Shown here in pieces: positions 26,012 to 35,747 of a stretch of 64,000 bases of DNA. Each line of letters opens with the position of its first letter. Within the stretch, counting starts at the first letter, position 1. Position numbers and translations under genes: made by a program. The notes beneath the pieces were generated by a model. The model was given only the letters and a program-made list of their open reading frames with translations, was not told the origin of the DNA and did not search any database. Origin of the DNA: Caballeronia peredens (GTDB lineage: Bacteria > Pseudomonadota > Gammaproteobacteria > Burkholderiales > Burkholderiaceae); NCBI GenBank assembly GCA_001544595.2, contig FCOH02000006.1, positions 1 through 64,000 of the forward strand, written 5' to 3'.

Positions 26012-27223
26012 TCAGAACACGCGGCCTTCCGTGAGGTGCGTGGTCACGCCGTTCAGTTCGTAATCGCCCAGCACGCGCGACTTGTGAAGCAGCGGGTTGT
26101 GACTGAAGATCGTGCGCAGATTGCGCCAGTGACGATCGAAGTTATGCGCGCGCGATGTCGCCGATGCGCCGCCCGCCTCGAACATGCGTTCGGCCGCATA
26201 CAGCGCGAGCTTGCTCACGACGAGTTGCGTGCGCGCCGTGGCGAGCGCGCCTTCGAGCACGAGCGCATCGGCGTCCGCGCGGCCGTTGCGGATCGCGCGC
26301 GCCGAACGTTCGAGCACGCGCGCGTTGTCGGCGATGAGCGCATCGATCGCATGACTGTGTGCCGTGAGTTCGCCCACGATCTGCTGAATGAACGCGTCCT
26401 CGCGTGCGCTCGGCGCGGGACTGTGCAGCACGGGACGGCCGTGACGCAGCACGTAACGCTTCGCGTCGGCGACGACATTGCGCACGATGCCCGCGCCCAC
26501 CGCCACGAGATGCAACTGACGCAACGCGCCGCCGTGACGTCCGGAGAGCGTCGTCTGCACGCGCGGCGTGACTTCGTCGGCATGCACGAGCAAGTTGTCG
26601 AATTCGAGGCTGCCGCTTGCCGTCATGCGCTGGCCCATGCCGTCCCAGTCGTCGATCACGCTGAAACCTTCGCGCTTCACCGGCACGATCGCGATGGCCG
26701 GCTCGCCGTTTTCGTCCTGCACGTTGAGGCGTGCGTAATCGGAGAAGGCCGTGCCCGTCGAATAATATTTACGACCGGTCAGGCGAAAGTGATTGCCTTC
26801 GCGGCGCAGTTGCGTCGTGATTTCGCCGGGCCGCGACGTGCCCGCTTCCGTCGATGCGCCGCCGAAGATCGCGCCATCGGCCACGCGCCGGATCTGCAGT
26901 TCGTTGAACGGCGTGCGTGGCGAAAGCAAGAGCGCCTCGGTCTGATCGAAGTGGATGCGCAGCGCATGCGCGACATTGCTTTCGTGCGCGGCAAGCGTCG
27001 CGATCACATGAAAGACATCTTCCAGCGAGCCGCCGAGGCCGCCCCATTCGACAGGCAGGCGCAGCTTGCCGAGCCCGGACCGGCGAAACAGCGCGAAGCC
27101 TTCGAACGGCAGTTCGCGGCGTGCCTCGCGCGCGGCGGCGTCCTCGCCGATCGCCTCTGCGAGCGCGGGCAGTGCGGCAAGCGCGGCGTCGAGTTCGTCG
27201 CGAGATTGGGCTTGTTGTGACAT
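26012..27223 (-). CDS. Acyl-CoA dehydrogenase-fold flavoprotein, SfnB/DszC-like
   Basis: A 403-residue protein of the acyl-CoA dehydrogenase superfamily: LRLPVEWGGLGGS in the N-terminal helical domain, TGRKYYSTGTAFSDYA and GMGQRMTASGSLEFDN in the beta domain, and a helical C-terminal domain. The catalytic Glu region of true acyl-CoA dehydrogenases is not recognisable. Such proteins (SfnB, DszC, SoxC) act as FMNH2-dependent monooxygenases in dimethylsulfone or thiophene sulfur use. Start is ATG 27223, with AGGAA before it. Position between the importer and the NtaA-like enzyme supports a two-enzyme oxygenolytic pathway. Confidence 0.87.
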   Translation of the reverse strand: MSQQAQSRDELDAALAALPALAEAIGEDAAAREARRELPFEGFALFRRSGLGKLRLPVEWGGLGGSLEDVFHVIATLAAHESNVAHALRIHFDQTEALLLSPRTPFNELQIRRVADGAIFGGASTEAGTSRPGEITTQLRREGNHFRLTGRKYYSTGTAFSDYARLNVQDENGEPAIAIVPVKREGFSVIDDWDGMGQRMTASGSLEFDNLLVHADEVTPRVQTTLSGRHGGALRQLHLVAVGAGIVRNVVADAKRYVLRHGRPVLHSPAPSAREDAFIQQIVGELTAHSHAIDALIADNARVLERSARAIRNGRADADALVLEGALATARTQLVVSKLALYAAERMFEAGGASATSRAHNFDRHWRNLRTIFSHNPLLHKSRVLGDYELNGVTTHLTEGRVF

Positions 27224-27260
27224 CGTTATTCCTGGTTGATTGAGATGCGCGCGGCAAGCG

Positions 27261-28955
27261 TCATGCGGCGCGAGTGTCGAATTGCCGGACGGGTACGGCG
27301 TCGAGCAGCGTGCGTGTGTAGGCATGCTGCGGCGAACGCCAGATATCGCGATGATCCCCGCTCTCGACGATGCGCCCGCCATGCATCACATGCACGCGAT
27401 CGGCGATATAGCGGACCACGGACAGATCGTGCGAGATGAACAGATAGGCGAGCCCGAGATCGCGCTTCAGTTCGACGAGCAGATTGAGGATCTGCGCCTG
27501 GATCGACACATCGAGCGCGGACACGGGTTCGTCGCAGATCAAGAGCGCGGGTTCGAGAATCAATGCGCGCGCAATGCCGATGCGCTGCCGCTGGCCGCCC
27601 GAAAATTCGTGCGGAAAGCGTTCGAGCGATGCATTCGGCAAGCCGACGCGATCGAGCATCGCGGCAGCGCGTGTGCCCCGCTGACGCGCATCGCCGATGC
27701 CGTTGACCGCCATCACCGTGTCGAGAATCTCGCCTACCGTGCGGCGCGGATTCAACGACGCATACGGATCCTGAAAGACCATCTGCACATGACGCCGATG
27801 CGGTCTCAACTCACGCTCGGCAAGCGGCACGAGATCGGTGCCGCGCAAGCGAATGGCGCCCGCCGAAGCGGGTACGAGACGCAGAATCGCCTTCGAGAGC
27901 GTCGACTTGCCGCATCCTGATTCGCCGACGAGTCCCACCGTTTCGCCGTGCGCGATATCGAACGACACGCCATCGACGGCGCGCAGCATGCCGCGGTCGT
28001 TGCGACGCGCATAGTCGACCGAGAGATTCTGTATCGAAAGCAATGGTTCGTTGTGTCTGACCGATGCCGGCTCAAAAGCCGTCTTGCGCGACGCGAGCGG
28101 CGTCACGTTGAACGCGGGCTTGCCGTCGTTCGAGACACCGTGACGAATCTCCGGCAACGTCCAGTCGCGATAGTGAATGTCGTTCGACAGATTCAGCGAC
28201 GCGCCCAGCAAGCCGCGCGTGTAAGCATGCTTCGGCTGCGTGAACAATTGCGCGACAGACGCTTCCTCCACCTTCTCGCCCGCGAGCATCACCGCGACGC
28301 GATCCGCATGCTGCGCGACGACACCGAGATCGTGCGTGATGAGCAGCAGCGACATTGACATCTCGCGGCGCAATTCGCCGAGCAATTCGAGAATGCGCGC
28401 CTGAATGGTGACGTCGAGCGCGGTCGTCGGTTCGTCGGCGATAAGCAGGCGCGGTCGGCACGCGACCGCCATCGCGATCATCACGCGCTGACGCTGTCCG
28501 CCCGAAAGCTCATGCGGATAGTCGGACACACGCCGATGCGGCTCCGGAATATGCACGAGATCAAGCAGCTCGATCGCGCGCTTCGTCGCGGCCTGCTTCG
28601 ACATCGATTCATGCTGCCGCAAGGTCTCGACGATCTGCGCGCCGATCGACAGCACCGGGTTCAGCGAAGTCATCGGTTCCTGAAAGATCATCGAGATATC
28701 GCGGCCGCGCAAAGCACGCATGTCGCGCGGCGTCAGCGCGAGCACGTCGCGTCCGTCGAAACGCACGCTGCCCGTCACGCGTCCCGGTGACGGTACGAGG
28801 CGCATCAGCGAAAGCGCCGTCGCCGATTTGCCGCAACCCGATTCGCCGACGAGCGCGAGCGTCTCGCCTTCCGCGATATCGAGGTCGATGCCGCGCACCG
28901 CCCGATGCGCGCCGAAACTCACGCGCAGATCGCGCACTTCAAGAAGATTCGCCAC
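27261..28955 (-). CDS. Dipeptide/opine-type ABC transporter ATPase with two fused cassettes
   Basis: 564 residues containing two complete ABC cassettes in one chain, equivalent to DppD plus DppF fused (GsiA-like). Cassette one has Walker [10 protein letters not shown] and signature LSGGQRQRV; cassette two has GESGCGKST and FSGGQRQRI, each with its own Walker B ([12 protein letters not shown] and [12 protein letters not shown]). GTG start at 28955 is supported by GAGGTG. It powers the two permeases just upstream. The surrounding monooxygenase genes suggest the cargo is a sulfur compound, not a peptide. Confidence 0.9.
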   Translation of the reverse strand: MANLLEVRDLRVSFGAHRAVRGIDLDIAEGETLALVGESGCGKSATALSLMRLVPSPGRVTGSVRFDGRDVLALTPRDMRALRGRDISMIFQEPMTSLNPVLSIGAQIVETLRQHESMSKQAATKRAIELLDLVHIPEPHRRVSDYPHELSGGQRQRVMIAMAVACRPRLLIADEPTTALDVTIQARILELLGELRREMSMSLLLITHDLGVVAQHADRVAVMLAGEKVEEASVAQLFTQPKHAYTRGLLGASLNLSNDIHYRDWTLPEIRHGVSNDGKPAFNVTPLASRKTAFEPASVRHNEPLLSIQNLSVDYARRNDRGMLRAVDGVSFDIAHGETVGLVGESGCGKSTLSKAILRLVPASAGAIRLRGTDLVPLAERELRPHRRHVQMVFQDPYASLNPRRTVGEILDTVMAVNGIGDARQRGTRAAAMLDRVGLPNASLERFPHEFSGGQRQRIGIARALILEPALLICDEPVSALDVSIQAQILNLLVELKRDLGLAYLFISHDLSVVRYIADRVHVMHGGRIVESGDHRDIWRSPQHAYTRTLLDAVPVRQFDTRAA

Positions 28956-28967
28956 GAGGCACCTCGA

Positions 28968-29918
28968 TCAGGAAAACTCCCGCATGCGCGGGTTAAGTGC
29001 ATCGTTGAGGCCGTCGCCGAGCAGATTGAGTGCGAGCACCGCGAGCACGATCGCAGCGCCCGGAATCGCGGTGAGATACCATGCCGTGCGCAATGCATCG
29101 CGGCCCGCGCCGATCATGCCGCCCCACGTCACCACGTTCGGGTCGCCCATGCCGAGAAACGACAGCGACGATTCGATCAGGATCGCGCTCGCGACCATCA
29201 CGGATGCCGTAACGATCACCGGCGGCAGCGCGTTCGGCAGAATCTCGCCGAAGATGATGCGTGCGTTGCTGAAGCCCTGACTTCGCGCGGCGAGCACGAA
29301 ATCGCTTTGCCGCAAGGTGCGGAACTCGGCGCGCACGATACGCGCGACCGTTGGCCACGATGCAATGCCGATGGCAAGCGCAATGATCGTGACGCTCGGC
29401 CGCCCGATTGCGACGATCACGATCACGAGCAGAAACGACGGCACTGTCTGGAAGAGCTCGGTGATACGCACGAGCAGATCGTCGATCAATCCGCCGAAGA
29501 AACCGCCGAGCGCGCCAACGAGCGTGCCGATCACGAGACCGATAGCCGCCGCCGACGCACCGATCAGCAACGACACGCGCGCGCCGTGCGCCACGCCCGC
29601 GGCGACATCGCGGCCGAGCGAATCGGTGCCCAGGCGATAGAGCGGATCGGCGCCCGGCCACTCGAACGGCGCGCCGACCATATCGAGCGGATCGCCGGGA
29701 AAAAGATGCGGCGCGGCGAATGCAAGTGCGATGAACGCTGCGAGCAATACGAGCCCTGCAAGAGCGGACGGATTGCGCAAGAGCACACGCCATGCGCCGC
29801 GCGATGTATGAGCGGAAGGCACTGCCCGCGCGCGTCGCGAGCCGAAGAGCGTGCCTGCGAGCTGGCGTCGCCATGCGGACGACGCCGGTGCAGCGAGATC
29901 GGTGGATTCGGAAGCCAT
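28968..29918 (-). CDS. ABC transporter permease, DppC/GsiD type
   Basis: A 316-residue permease with an N-terminal OppC_N segment and about six membrane spans. FLARSQGF-like and VLAARSQGFSNARIIFGEILPN matches the EAA coupling loop (about residues 205-226), and SSLSFLGMGDPNVVTWGGMI is a strong DppC-family signature near the C-terminus. It pairs with the DppB-type permease encoded upstream and with the fused ATPase downstream. Confidence 0.9.
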   Translation of the reverse strand: MASESTDLAAPASSAWRRQLAGTLFGSRRARAVPSAHTSRGAWRVLLRNPSALAGLVLLAAFIALAFAAPHLFPGDPLDMVGAPFEWPGADPLYRLGTDSLGRDVAAGVAHGARVSLLIGASAAAIGLVIGTLVGALGGFFGGLIDDLLVRITELFQTVPSFLLVIVIVAIGRPSVTIIALAIGIASWPTVARIVRAEFRTLRQSDFVLAARSQGFSNARIIFGEILPNALPPVIVTASVMVASAILIESSLSFLGMGDPNVVTWGGMIGAGRDALRTAWYLTAIPGAAIVLAVLALNLLGDGLNDALNPRMREFS

Positions 29919-29937
29919 GAGTTGTCGGAGTGAATAT

Positions 29938-30918
29938 TCAGGCGATGCGCGGATCGAGCCAGGCCTGCAAAAGATCGACCACGACGTTCGCGACGATCAC
30001 GAGCAGCGACGAAAGCAGCAGCACGCCGAGCAGCACGCTGAAGTCGCGGGCCATGACGGCATCGAGCGCGAGACGTCCGAGGCCTGGCCAGCTGAAGACG
30101 GTTTCCGTCACCGCTGCGCCGCCGAGCAGCGTGCCGAAGTGAATGCCGACCATCGTCGTGAGCGGCATCAGCGCGTTGCGCAGCACATGCCGCACCGTCA
30201 CGCGCAACGGATGCAGCCCCTTTGCGTGAGCGGTGCGCACGAAGTCCTGTCGCGCGACATCGAGCATCGCGGCGCGCGTGAGTCGCGCATAGATCGCGAT
30301 GAAGAATGTCGCGAGCGTCGCGGCAGGCAAGAGCACGTGCTTCGCGACATCGGCGAGATAGGCGAAGCCTTGCAGATGCGCGCCAACCGTCACGTCGCCG
30401 CCGCTCGGCAGCCAGCCGAGATGCACCGAAAACAGCACGATGGCGAGCAGGCCGATCCAGAAGCCCGGCGTCGAATAGAGCAGCAGAGCAAGCACCGAGA
30501 GCACGCGGTCCGGCCACTTGCCGGCCCAGTACGCCATCACGGCGCCGAGCACGATTCCCGCGATGATCGCCACGGCGAGCGCGGTGCCCATCAGGATCAG
30601 CGTGTTCGGCAGGCGCGACAGGATCAGCTGCATCACGGGCGCGTCGTAGCGCGGCGAATAGCCGAGACTGCCGTGCGCGAGATGCGAGAGATACGCCCAC
30701 AACTGATGCAGCACCGGCTGATCGAGACCGAACTTCGCGCGCATCGCCTGCAGCGTCTCTGCCGTTGCGGACCCCGCTTCGCCCGCGAGGACGTCGGCGG
30801 CGTCGCCGGGCATCAGCTTCAGCAAAAAGAAGTTGACGATCACGATCGCGAGCATCGTCGGCAATGCCTGCCATGCGGTGCGTCGTGCGATCGCGGTAAA
30901 GCGCGAGCGTCGGTTCAT
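29938..30918 (-). CDS. ABC transporter permease, DppB/GsiC type
   Basis: A 326-residue permease starting at ATG 30918 with a GAGGAG site; a GTG 27 bases earlier would overlap the preceding gene. The N-terminal span TMLAIVIVNFFLLKLMPGDAA with the MPGDAA motif, followed by FGLDQPVLHQLWAYL, is typical for DppB. The EAA loop reads DFVRTAHAKGLHPLRVTVRH, and AVTETVFSWPGLGRL is the usual C-terminal signature. It forms the import channel with the DppC-type protein. Confidence 0.9.
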   Translation of the reverse strand: MNRRSRFTAIARRTAWQALPTMLAIVIVNFFLLKLMPGDAADVLAGEAGSATAETLQAMRAKFGLDQPVLHQLWAYLSHLAHGSLGYSPRYDAPVMQLILSRLPNTLILMGTALAVAIIAGIVLGAVMAYWAGKWPDRVLSVLALLLYSTPGFWIGLLAIVLFSVHLGWLPSGGDVTVGAHLQGFAYLADVAKHVLLPAATLATFFIAIYARLTRAAMLDVARQDFVRTAHAKGLHPLRVTVRHVLRNALMPLTTMVGIHFGTLLGGAAVTETVFSWPGLGRLALDAVMARDFSVLLGVLLLSSLLVIVANVVVDLLQAWLDPRIA

Positions 30919-30929
30919 CGCATCGCTCC

Positions 30930-32534
30930 TCACGCGGCGAGCCACACGTCGGCGAGATTGCCTTCGAGCCCTTGCGCCGATACCGTATGGTTGCGCACGC
31001 GCCGGTTCGCCAGCGTGACCATGCGCGGCGCGACCAGATTGAGGATCGGCAGATCGCGATAAACGATCTGCTGAAACTGCTGATACAGCACGACGCGCTT
31101 GCTCTCGTCCGTTTCGACCGATGCCGATTCGAGCAGCGTATCGACTTCCGCGTTGCTGTAATGCGGCGCGTTGGAAAACGGTACGCCCGGACGAATGTTC
31201 TTCGACCAGTAGAGCCGCTGCACGCCCACGCTCGGATCGAACAGCGTATTCACGCCGATGCTCGTGAAGTCGAACTGACGGTCCGCATAGACGCGCTTCA
31301 GGAACGACGGCAGATCCTGCGAGCGCACGGTGACCTCGATACCCACGCGCGCGAGGGCCGACTTCACGTAGTCCGCCTGACGCCGGTACATGTCGCCGTA
31401 GGGCAGAAAGTCGTGCGTCAGCTGGAAGCGCGGACCGCCGTTCTTGCGCGGATAACCGGCGGCGTCGAGCAGCTTCTCGGCGTTGGCGATATCGAATGCA
31501 TACGGCGTGAGCTTCGCATCGTGATAAGGCGATGCGGGCGTGATCGGCGTCGGCGAAAGATCGGCGTAGCCATAAGCGATCGTGCGCTGCACGACTTGCG
31601 GATTGATGGCATGCGCCACGGCCTGACGCACGCGCACGTCCTTCAGGATCGGATGATCGAGATTGAAGTCGATCTCCGAAAGCGGTTCGAGAAAGCGATA
31701 GCCGCGCGTTTCCACCGCGAGTTGCGGCAACTGCGTGAGACGCGGCAGATCGGAGAGCGGCACGGGATTCTCGCCGCCGAGATCGAGCGCGCCCGTCTCG
31801 AATGCGGCGGAACGCGCGGCGCCGTCGGGAATGACCTTGAAGACGAGCGCATCGATATACGGCTTGCCCGCATCCCAGTAGTCGGGGTTGCGCTCATAGA
31901 CGATGCTCGCGCCGCGCGTCCACGACTTGAAGCGGAACGGGCCCGTGCCGACCGGCGCATTGTTGTGCGGGTTCGAGAGCGGGTCGCCTGAAGCGTAGAG
32001 GTGCTTCGGCACGATCGGCGATTCGCCCGCCGACAGCGCCTTCAGCAGATACGGCGCAGGTTTCGACAGCTCGATGACCGCGGTCCGCGCATCCGGCGTC
32101 GAGACACGCACGACGTTGGCGAAGGTGCTGCGCCCGCGCGGATGAATCGATTTCAGCAGATCGATCGAGAACGCGACATCCGCCGAACTGAACGGCTGGC
32201 CATCGTGCCATTTCACGTTCTGACGCAGCGTGAACGTGTACTTGAGACCGTCCGGGCTCACGTTCCAGGCGGTCGCGAGCTGCGGCTTCGGCTTCAGATC
32301 GAAATCATAGGCGAGCAGGCCTTCGAGCACTTTCGAGCTGGCGACGAGCGCGGGCCCCGTCGTCTGGAAGATCGACACGAGCACGGGCGGCTCGGGATTG
32401 ATCAGCATGTTGAGCGTGCCGCCGCGCTTCGGCGGCGTGGCGTCGCCTTGTGCGAACGCCAGCGAAGACAGGCTTGCGGACGCGATCGCCGCGCCGGATG
32501 AAACCAGAAATTCCCGCCGATTCAAGCCTGCCAT
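30930..32534 (-). CDS. Periplasmic solute-binding protein, family 5 (SBP_bac_5)
   Basis: A 534-residue binding protein with a twin-arginine-type signal (NRREFLVSSGAAIASASLSS; cleavage after AFA). The mature part shows SBP family 5 features: GGTLNMLINPEPP, FTLRQNVKWHDGQPFSSADV and VGTGPFRFKSW, followed by YERNPDYWDAGKPYIDALV. It is first in the operon that continues through two permeases, the fused ATPase and two flavin enzymes. Family 5 proteins bind peptides, opines, nickel or glutathione; with monooxygenases of sulfur metabolism downstream, an organosulfur ligand is my inference. Start is ATG 32534 after AAGGAA. Confidence 0.88.
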   Translation of the reverse strand: MAGLNRREFLVSSGAAIASASLSSLAFAQGDATPPKRGGTLNMLINPEPPVLVSIFQTTGPALVASSKVLEGLLAYDFDLKPKPQLATAWNVSPDGLKYTFTLRQNVKWHDGQPFSSADVAFSIDLLKSIHPRGRSTFANVVRVSTPDARTAVIELSKPAPYLLKALSAGESPIVPKHLYASGDPLSNPHNNAPVGTGPFRFKSWTRGASIVYERNPDYWDAGKPYIDALVFKVIPDGAARSAAFETGALDLGGENPVPLSDLPRLTQLPQLAVETRGYRFLEPLSEIDFNLDHPILKDVRVRQAVAHAINPQVVQRTIAYGYADLSPTPITPASPYHDAKLTPYAFDIANAEKLLDAAGYPRKNGGPRFQLTHDFLPYGDMYRRQADYVKSALARVGIEVTVRSQDLPSFLKRVYADRQFDFTSIGVNTLFDPSVGVQRLYWSKNIRPGVPFSNAPHYSNAEVDTLLESASVETDESKRVVLYQQFQQIVYRDLPILNLVAPRMVTLANRRVRNHTVSAQGLEGNLADVWLAA

Positions 32535-32709
32535 GTGATGCCGTTCCTTGTGTGTGATGTCGTTCGGATGTGATGCGCGACGTATTGCTGCCGCGGCGCT
32601 CACGATAGAACGGCATCGCACTCAAGAGAACCAATCGATACGCATATGCAAAGCATCGCGCGTCGAAAAGCTTATGAGGATGGAGCGGGAAAGATAGTTG
32701 TCGTCGCGC

Positions 32710-32919
32710 TCAGCGCTTGCTGCGCTGATCGATCCACAGGCGCGCCCAGCGCGCGGCGTAGGCCACGGCGTGATCGGCTTCGAAGAAATAGTCGAGCGCG
32801 TCGAACGTGAACGATGCGCCCTGCGGCGACACGCCGCTTTCGATGGTCAGATTGGCGGCATACAGCCCGCTCGGCAGTGGACGCGCGGAAGGCGCGACGT
32901 CGTATCCCTTGTATCGCAT
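32710..32919 (-). CDS. Small conserved-type hypothetical protein (69 residues)
   Basis: A compact soluble protein, MRYKGYDVAPSARPL at the start, a middle beta-strand pair (GLYAANLTIES, ASFTFDALDYFF) and a basic aromatic C-terminal helix (YAARWARLWIDQRSK). I recall similar short proteins in Burkholderia genomes but cannot assign a function or name. Codon use matches neighbours. It lies alone between the organosulfur operon and the glucarate genes, with only a weak ribosome site. Confidence 0.65.
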   Translation of the reverse strand: MRYKGYDVAPSARPLPSGLYAANLTIESGVSPQGASFTFDALDYFFEADHAVAYAARWARLWIDQRSKR

Positions 32920-33038
32920 GCAGGTTTCCGGAGAAATGCTCGGCGGGCAACATCACCCGATGCGATTCATGCTAATACGCGCGTCGCGCCCGTCCAACGA
33001 AGCCTTTGGCCTTAGCTAATGAGTGCCGCTTTCACGTG

Positions 33039-34355
33039 TTATTTCGTCGCGCCAGGTTGCAGCTTGAGCGCTGCACGTCCATCGCGCGGCGTCATGCGGG
33101 CGAAGAACACGACTCCCGCGGCCACCACTGACATCAGCGCGAGCCCGATGAGGCCGCCCTGAATGGAGCCGGTCTTCTGTTCGAGGAAGCCGAATGTCGC
33201 AGGCGCGACGAAGCCGCCGAGATTGCCGATCGAGTTGATCAGCGCAAGTACGGGTGCCGCGATGCGGGCATCCAGATAGCCTTGCGGAATCGGCCAGAAC
33301 AACGACGACGCCGCCTTGAAGCCGATCGCCGCGAAGCAGATCGAGACGAACGAGAACACCGGGCTGCCCTGACCCGCGGCATACATGCCGAGCGCCGCGA
33401 TCAGCAACACGCACGCGACCCACGCCTGCTGGAACTTGAAGCGCGCGGCGAGCGCGGCGAACAGATACATCGCGACGATGGAGATCAGCCACGGAATCGA
33501 GTTGAAGAGTCCGACCTGAAAGTCGTTCATATGCCCCATCTTGCGGATGATGCTCGGCAGCCAGAACGTCGCGCCGTAGATGGTCAGCGACACCGAGAAA
33601 TAGATCAGGCAGAAGATCAGGATCTGCGGATCGCGCAAGAGACTCCATGCCGATGGCTTCACGGTATGCGCCGCATCGCGCTGACGTTGCTCCGCCTCGA
33701 TCTCGCCGACGAGCGCCTCCTGCTCTTCGCGCGTGAGCCATTTCGCGTCGCGCGGCTTCGAGTCGAGCCAGAACCACACGAAGCCCGCGAGCACGACCGA
33801 CGCCATGCCTTCGATGATGAACATCCACTGCCAGCCGTGCAGGCCCGCGCCTTCGATCAGCATCAGCCCGCCGGAGATCGGCCCGGAGAACACGGAAGCG
33901 AGCGCGGAGCCGCTCAGGAAGATGGCCATGGCCTTGCCGCGCTGATCGCGCGGCAGCCATTGCGTGAAGTAGAAGACGACGCCCGGAAAGAAGCCCGCCT
34001 CGGCCGCGCCGAGCAGGAGCCGCATCGCATAGAACGAGGTTTCGCCCTGCACGAAAGCCATGCCGACCGCCGCCAGTCCCCACGTCACCATGATGCGCGT
34101 AAGCCACGCCTTCGCGCCGAAGCGCTGCAACAACATGTTCGACGGCACTTCGAATACGGCATAGCTCACGAAGAACAAGCCCGCTCCGAGGCCGTACGCC
34201 GCCGCACCGATGCCGAGGTCCGCGCTCAGATGCTGACGCACGAAACCGATGTTCACGCGGTCGATGTAATTGACGATGAACATCACGACGAAAAGCGGCA
34301 GGACATGCCACTTGATCTTGCGAACGGCGCTCGACAGCGCGCTGGAACTGCTCAT
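33039..34355 (-). CDS. MFS transporter of the anion:cation symporter (ACS) family, probable glucarate/galactarate carrier
   Basis: A 438-residue permease with twelve hydrophobic spans. NYIDRVNIGFVRQHLSADLG in the first loop and GAAEAGFFPGVVFYFTQWLP in span four are ACS-family hallmarks shared with GudP, GarP and phthalate or hydroxyphenylacetate carriers. The central cytoplasmic loop is long and acidic (EEQEALVGEIEAEQRQRD). It lies 51 bases after the glucarate dehydratase gene on the same strand, so it most likely imports the dehydratase substrate by proton symport. Confidence 0.9.
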   Translation of the reverse strand: MSSSSALSSAVRKIKWHVLPLFVVMFIVNYIDRVNIGFVRQHLSADLGIGAAAYGLGAGLFFVSYAVFEVPSNMLLQRFGAKAWLTRIMVTWGLAAVGMAFVQGETSFYAMRLLLGAAEAGFFPGVVFYFTQWLPRDQRGKAMAIFLSGSALASVFSGPISGGLMLIEGAGLHGWQWMFIIEGMASVVLAGFVWFWLDSKPRDAKWLTREEQEALVGEIEAEQRQRDAAHTVKPSAWSLLRDPQILIFCLIYFSVSLTIYGATFWLPSIIRKMGHMNDFQVGLFNSIPWLISIVAMYLFAALAARFKFQQAWVACVLLIAALGMYAAGQGSPVFSFVSICFAAIGFKAASSLFWPIPQGYLDARIAAPVLALINSIGNLGGFVAPATFGFLEQKTGSIQGGLIGLALMSVVAAGVVFFARMTPRDGRAALKLQPGATK

Positions 34356-34406
34356 GAAGTGTCTCCTGGATGGGCGCTGCGAATGCGTCTGCGACGTCTT
34401 TGAAAT

Positions 34407-35681
34407 TCAGAAGCGCGGATTCTTGCCGGTGAATTCCGGCTGATACTTGCGCATCTGCGAGAGGTCGTCGCGATTGCGCACGCCGCACGACAAGTACTGC
34501 TCGTGCAGCTCGGCCAGCTTCTCGCGATCGAGCTCGACGCCGAGGCCCGGCGCCGTCGGCACGCGCACCGCACCGTTGTCGAACACGACGCGGCCGCCCT
34601 TGATCACTTCCTCTTCTTGCCACGGGTAGTGCGTGTCGCATGCATAGGTGAGGTTCGGAATGCTCGCCGCGACATGCGTCATCGCCATCAGGCTGATGCC
34701 GAGGTGCGAGTTCGAATGCATCGACATGCCGAAGCCCCACAGCCTGCACATGCGCGCGAGCGTCTGCGTCGCGCGCAGGCCGCCCCAGTAGTGGTGATCC
34801 GACAGCAGCACCTTGATCGAGCCCATTTCGCAGCCGCGCCGGAAATCGTTCATCGTCGTGATGACCATGTTGGTCGCGAGCGGCAGCTTCGTATGCTTCT
34901 GCAACTCGGCCATGCCTTCCAGACCCGGGCACGGATCTTCGTAATACTCGAGGATCTCGTCGAGTTCGGGCGCCGCCTCGATGCTCGTTTGGAGCGTCCA
35001 GTTCGCATTCGGATCGAGACGCAGCGGCATGCCGGGAAATGCCTTCGAAAGCGCCTTCATGCACGCGATTTCATGCGCCGGCTCGAACACGCCGCCCTTC
35101 AGCTTGATGCTCTGAAAGCCGTACAGCTCGATCATGCGGCGCGCCTGCGCGACGATCTGATCCGGGCTGATGCCTTCGCCCCATGCATCCGGCGCGTAAG
35201 GCTTGTCGATGTGCTCCGCGTACTTGAAGAACAGGTAAGCGCTGTACGGCACGGCATCGCGCACCTTGCCGCCGAGCAGATCGACGACCGGTGCGCCGAC
35301 GATCTGCCCTTGCAGATCAAGCATCGCGACTTCGAGCGTGCTGATGACCTTCGGCGCGTTCTTCGCGGCGTGCGAGCCGGGCGCGAGTTCGAACTCGACC
35401 GCGCCGGGCGTCGCCTTGATCGTGGCGCGCACGCGCTCTTCCATCTGATTCAGATCGAACGGCGAAAGGCCAATGACGAGATCCTTCGCCTGCTCCAGCA
35501 CGCGCAGCATCGGTTCGTCGCCATAAGTTTCGGAGATGCCGACGCGCCCGTCGCTCGTCTCCAGTTCGACGATGGCGCGCAACGCCCACGGCTCGTGGAT
35601 GCCCGCGGCGTTGAGGAGCGGGCCGTCGCGAAAAGCGATCGGAGTGACGCGAACTTGCGTGATGGAGATCGGGCGGGTCAT
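34407..35681 (-). CDS. gudD: Glucarate dehydratase-family enzyme (enolase superfamily)
   Basis: A 424-residue enolase-superfamily protein. The catalytic barrel carries YGFQSIKLKGGV (KxK motif), RLDPNANW and EYYEDPC for metal ligands, LATNMVITTMND, and the His-Asp region GMSMHSNSHLGISL with ACDTHYPWQEEE, as in GudD. It would dehydrate D-glucarate (or idarate) to 5-keto-4-deoxyglucarate. The next enzymes of the pathway are not adjacent. The promoter faces the gntR gene and contains the palindrome at 35732-35747 between plausible -35 and -10 elements. Confidence 0.87.
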   Translation of the reverse strand: MTRPISITQVRVTPIAFRDGPLLNAAGIHEPWALRAIVELETSDGRVGISETYGDEPMLRVLEQAKDLVIGLSPFDLNQMEERVRATIKATPGAVEFELAPGSHAAKNAPKVISTLEVAMLDLQGQIVGAPVVDLLGGKVRDAVPYSAYLFFKYAEHIDKPYAPDAWGEGISPDQIVAQARRMIELYGFQSIKLKGGVFEPAHEIACMKALSKAFPGMPLRLDPNANWTLQTSIEAAPELDEILEYYEDPCPGLEGMAELQKHTKLPLATNMVITTMNDFRRGCEMGSIKVLLSDHHYWGGLRATQTLARMCRLWGFGMSMHSNSHLGISLMAMTHVAASIPNLTYACDTHYPWQEEEVIKGGRVVFDNGAVRVPTAPGLGVELDREKLAELHEQYLSCGVRNRDDLSQMRKYQPEFTGKNPRF

Positions 35682-35731
35682 GTCGTCGTTCCGGCAAATG
35701 GGGAAACAGCTAGGATAGACGCATGGTAAAG

Positions 35732-35747
35732 CACTAATATATTAGTG
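35732..35747. promoter_or_regulatory. Perfect 16-bp palindrome, probable GntR operator between gudD and gntR
   Basis: CACTAATATATTAGTG is a perfect palindrome 51 bases before gudD and 110 before the gntR-type start. For gudD it fills the space between a CTGACA (-35-like) and the following TTTACC. A related ACTAAT element lies at 35821-35826, next to TATAGT, in the likely promoter of the regulator. Confidence 0.72.

Noticed and set aside
26012-27382. Longer N-terminus for the SfnB-like protein, up to 27382
   Set aside because: The added 53 residues have no similarity to the family and overlap the end of the ATPase gene; ATG 27223 has AGGAA upstream.
28905-29933. A 342-codon plus-strand frame opposite the DppC-type permease
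   Set aside because: It is composed mostly of charged repeats (HDDR, EQRR) without any domain, and lies opposite a strongly conserved permease.
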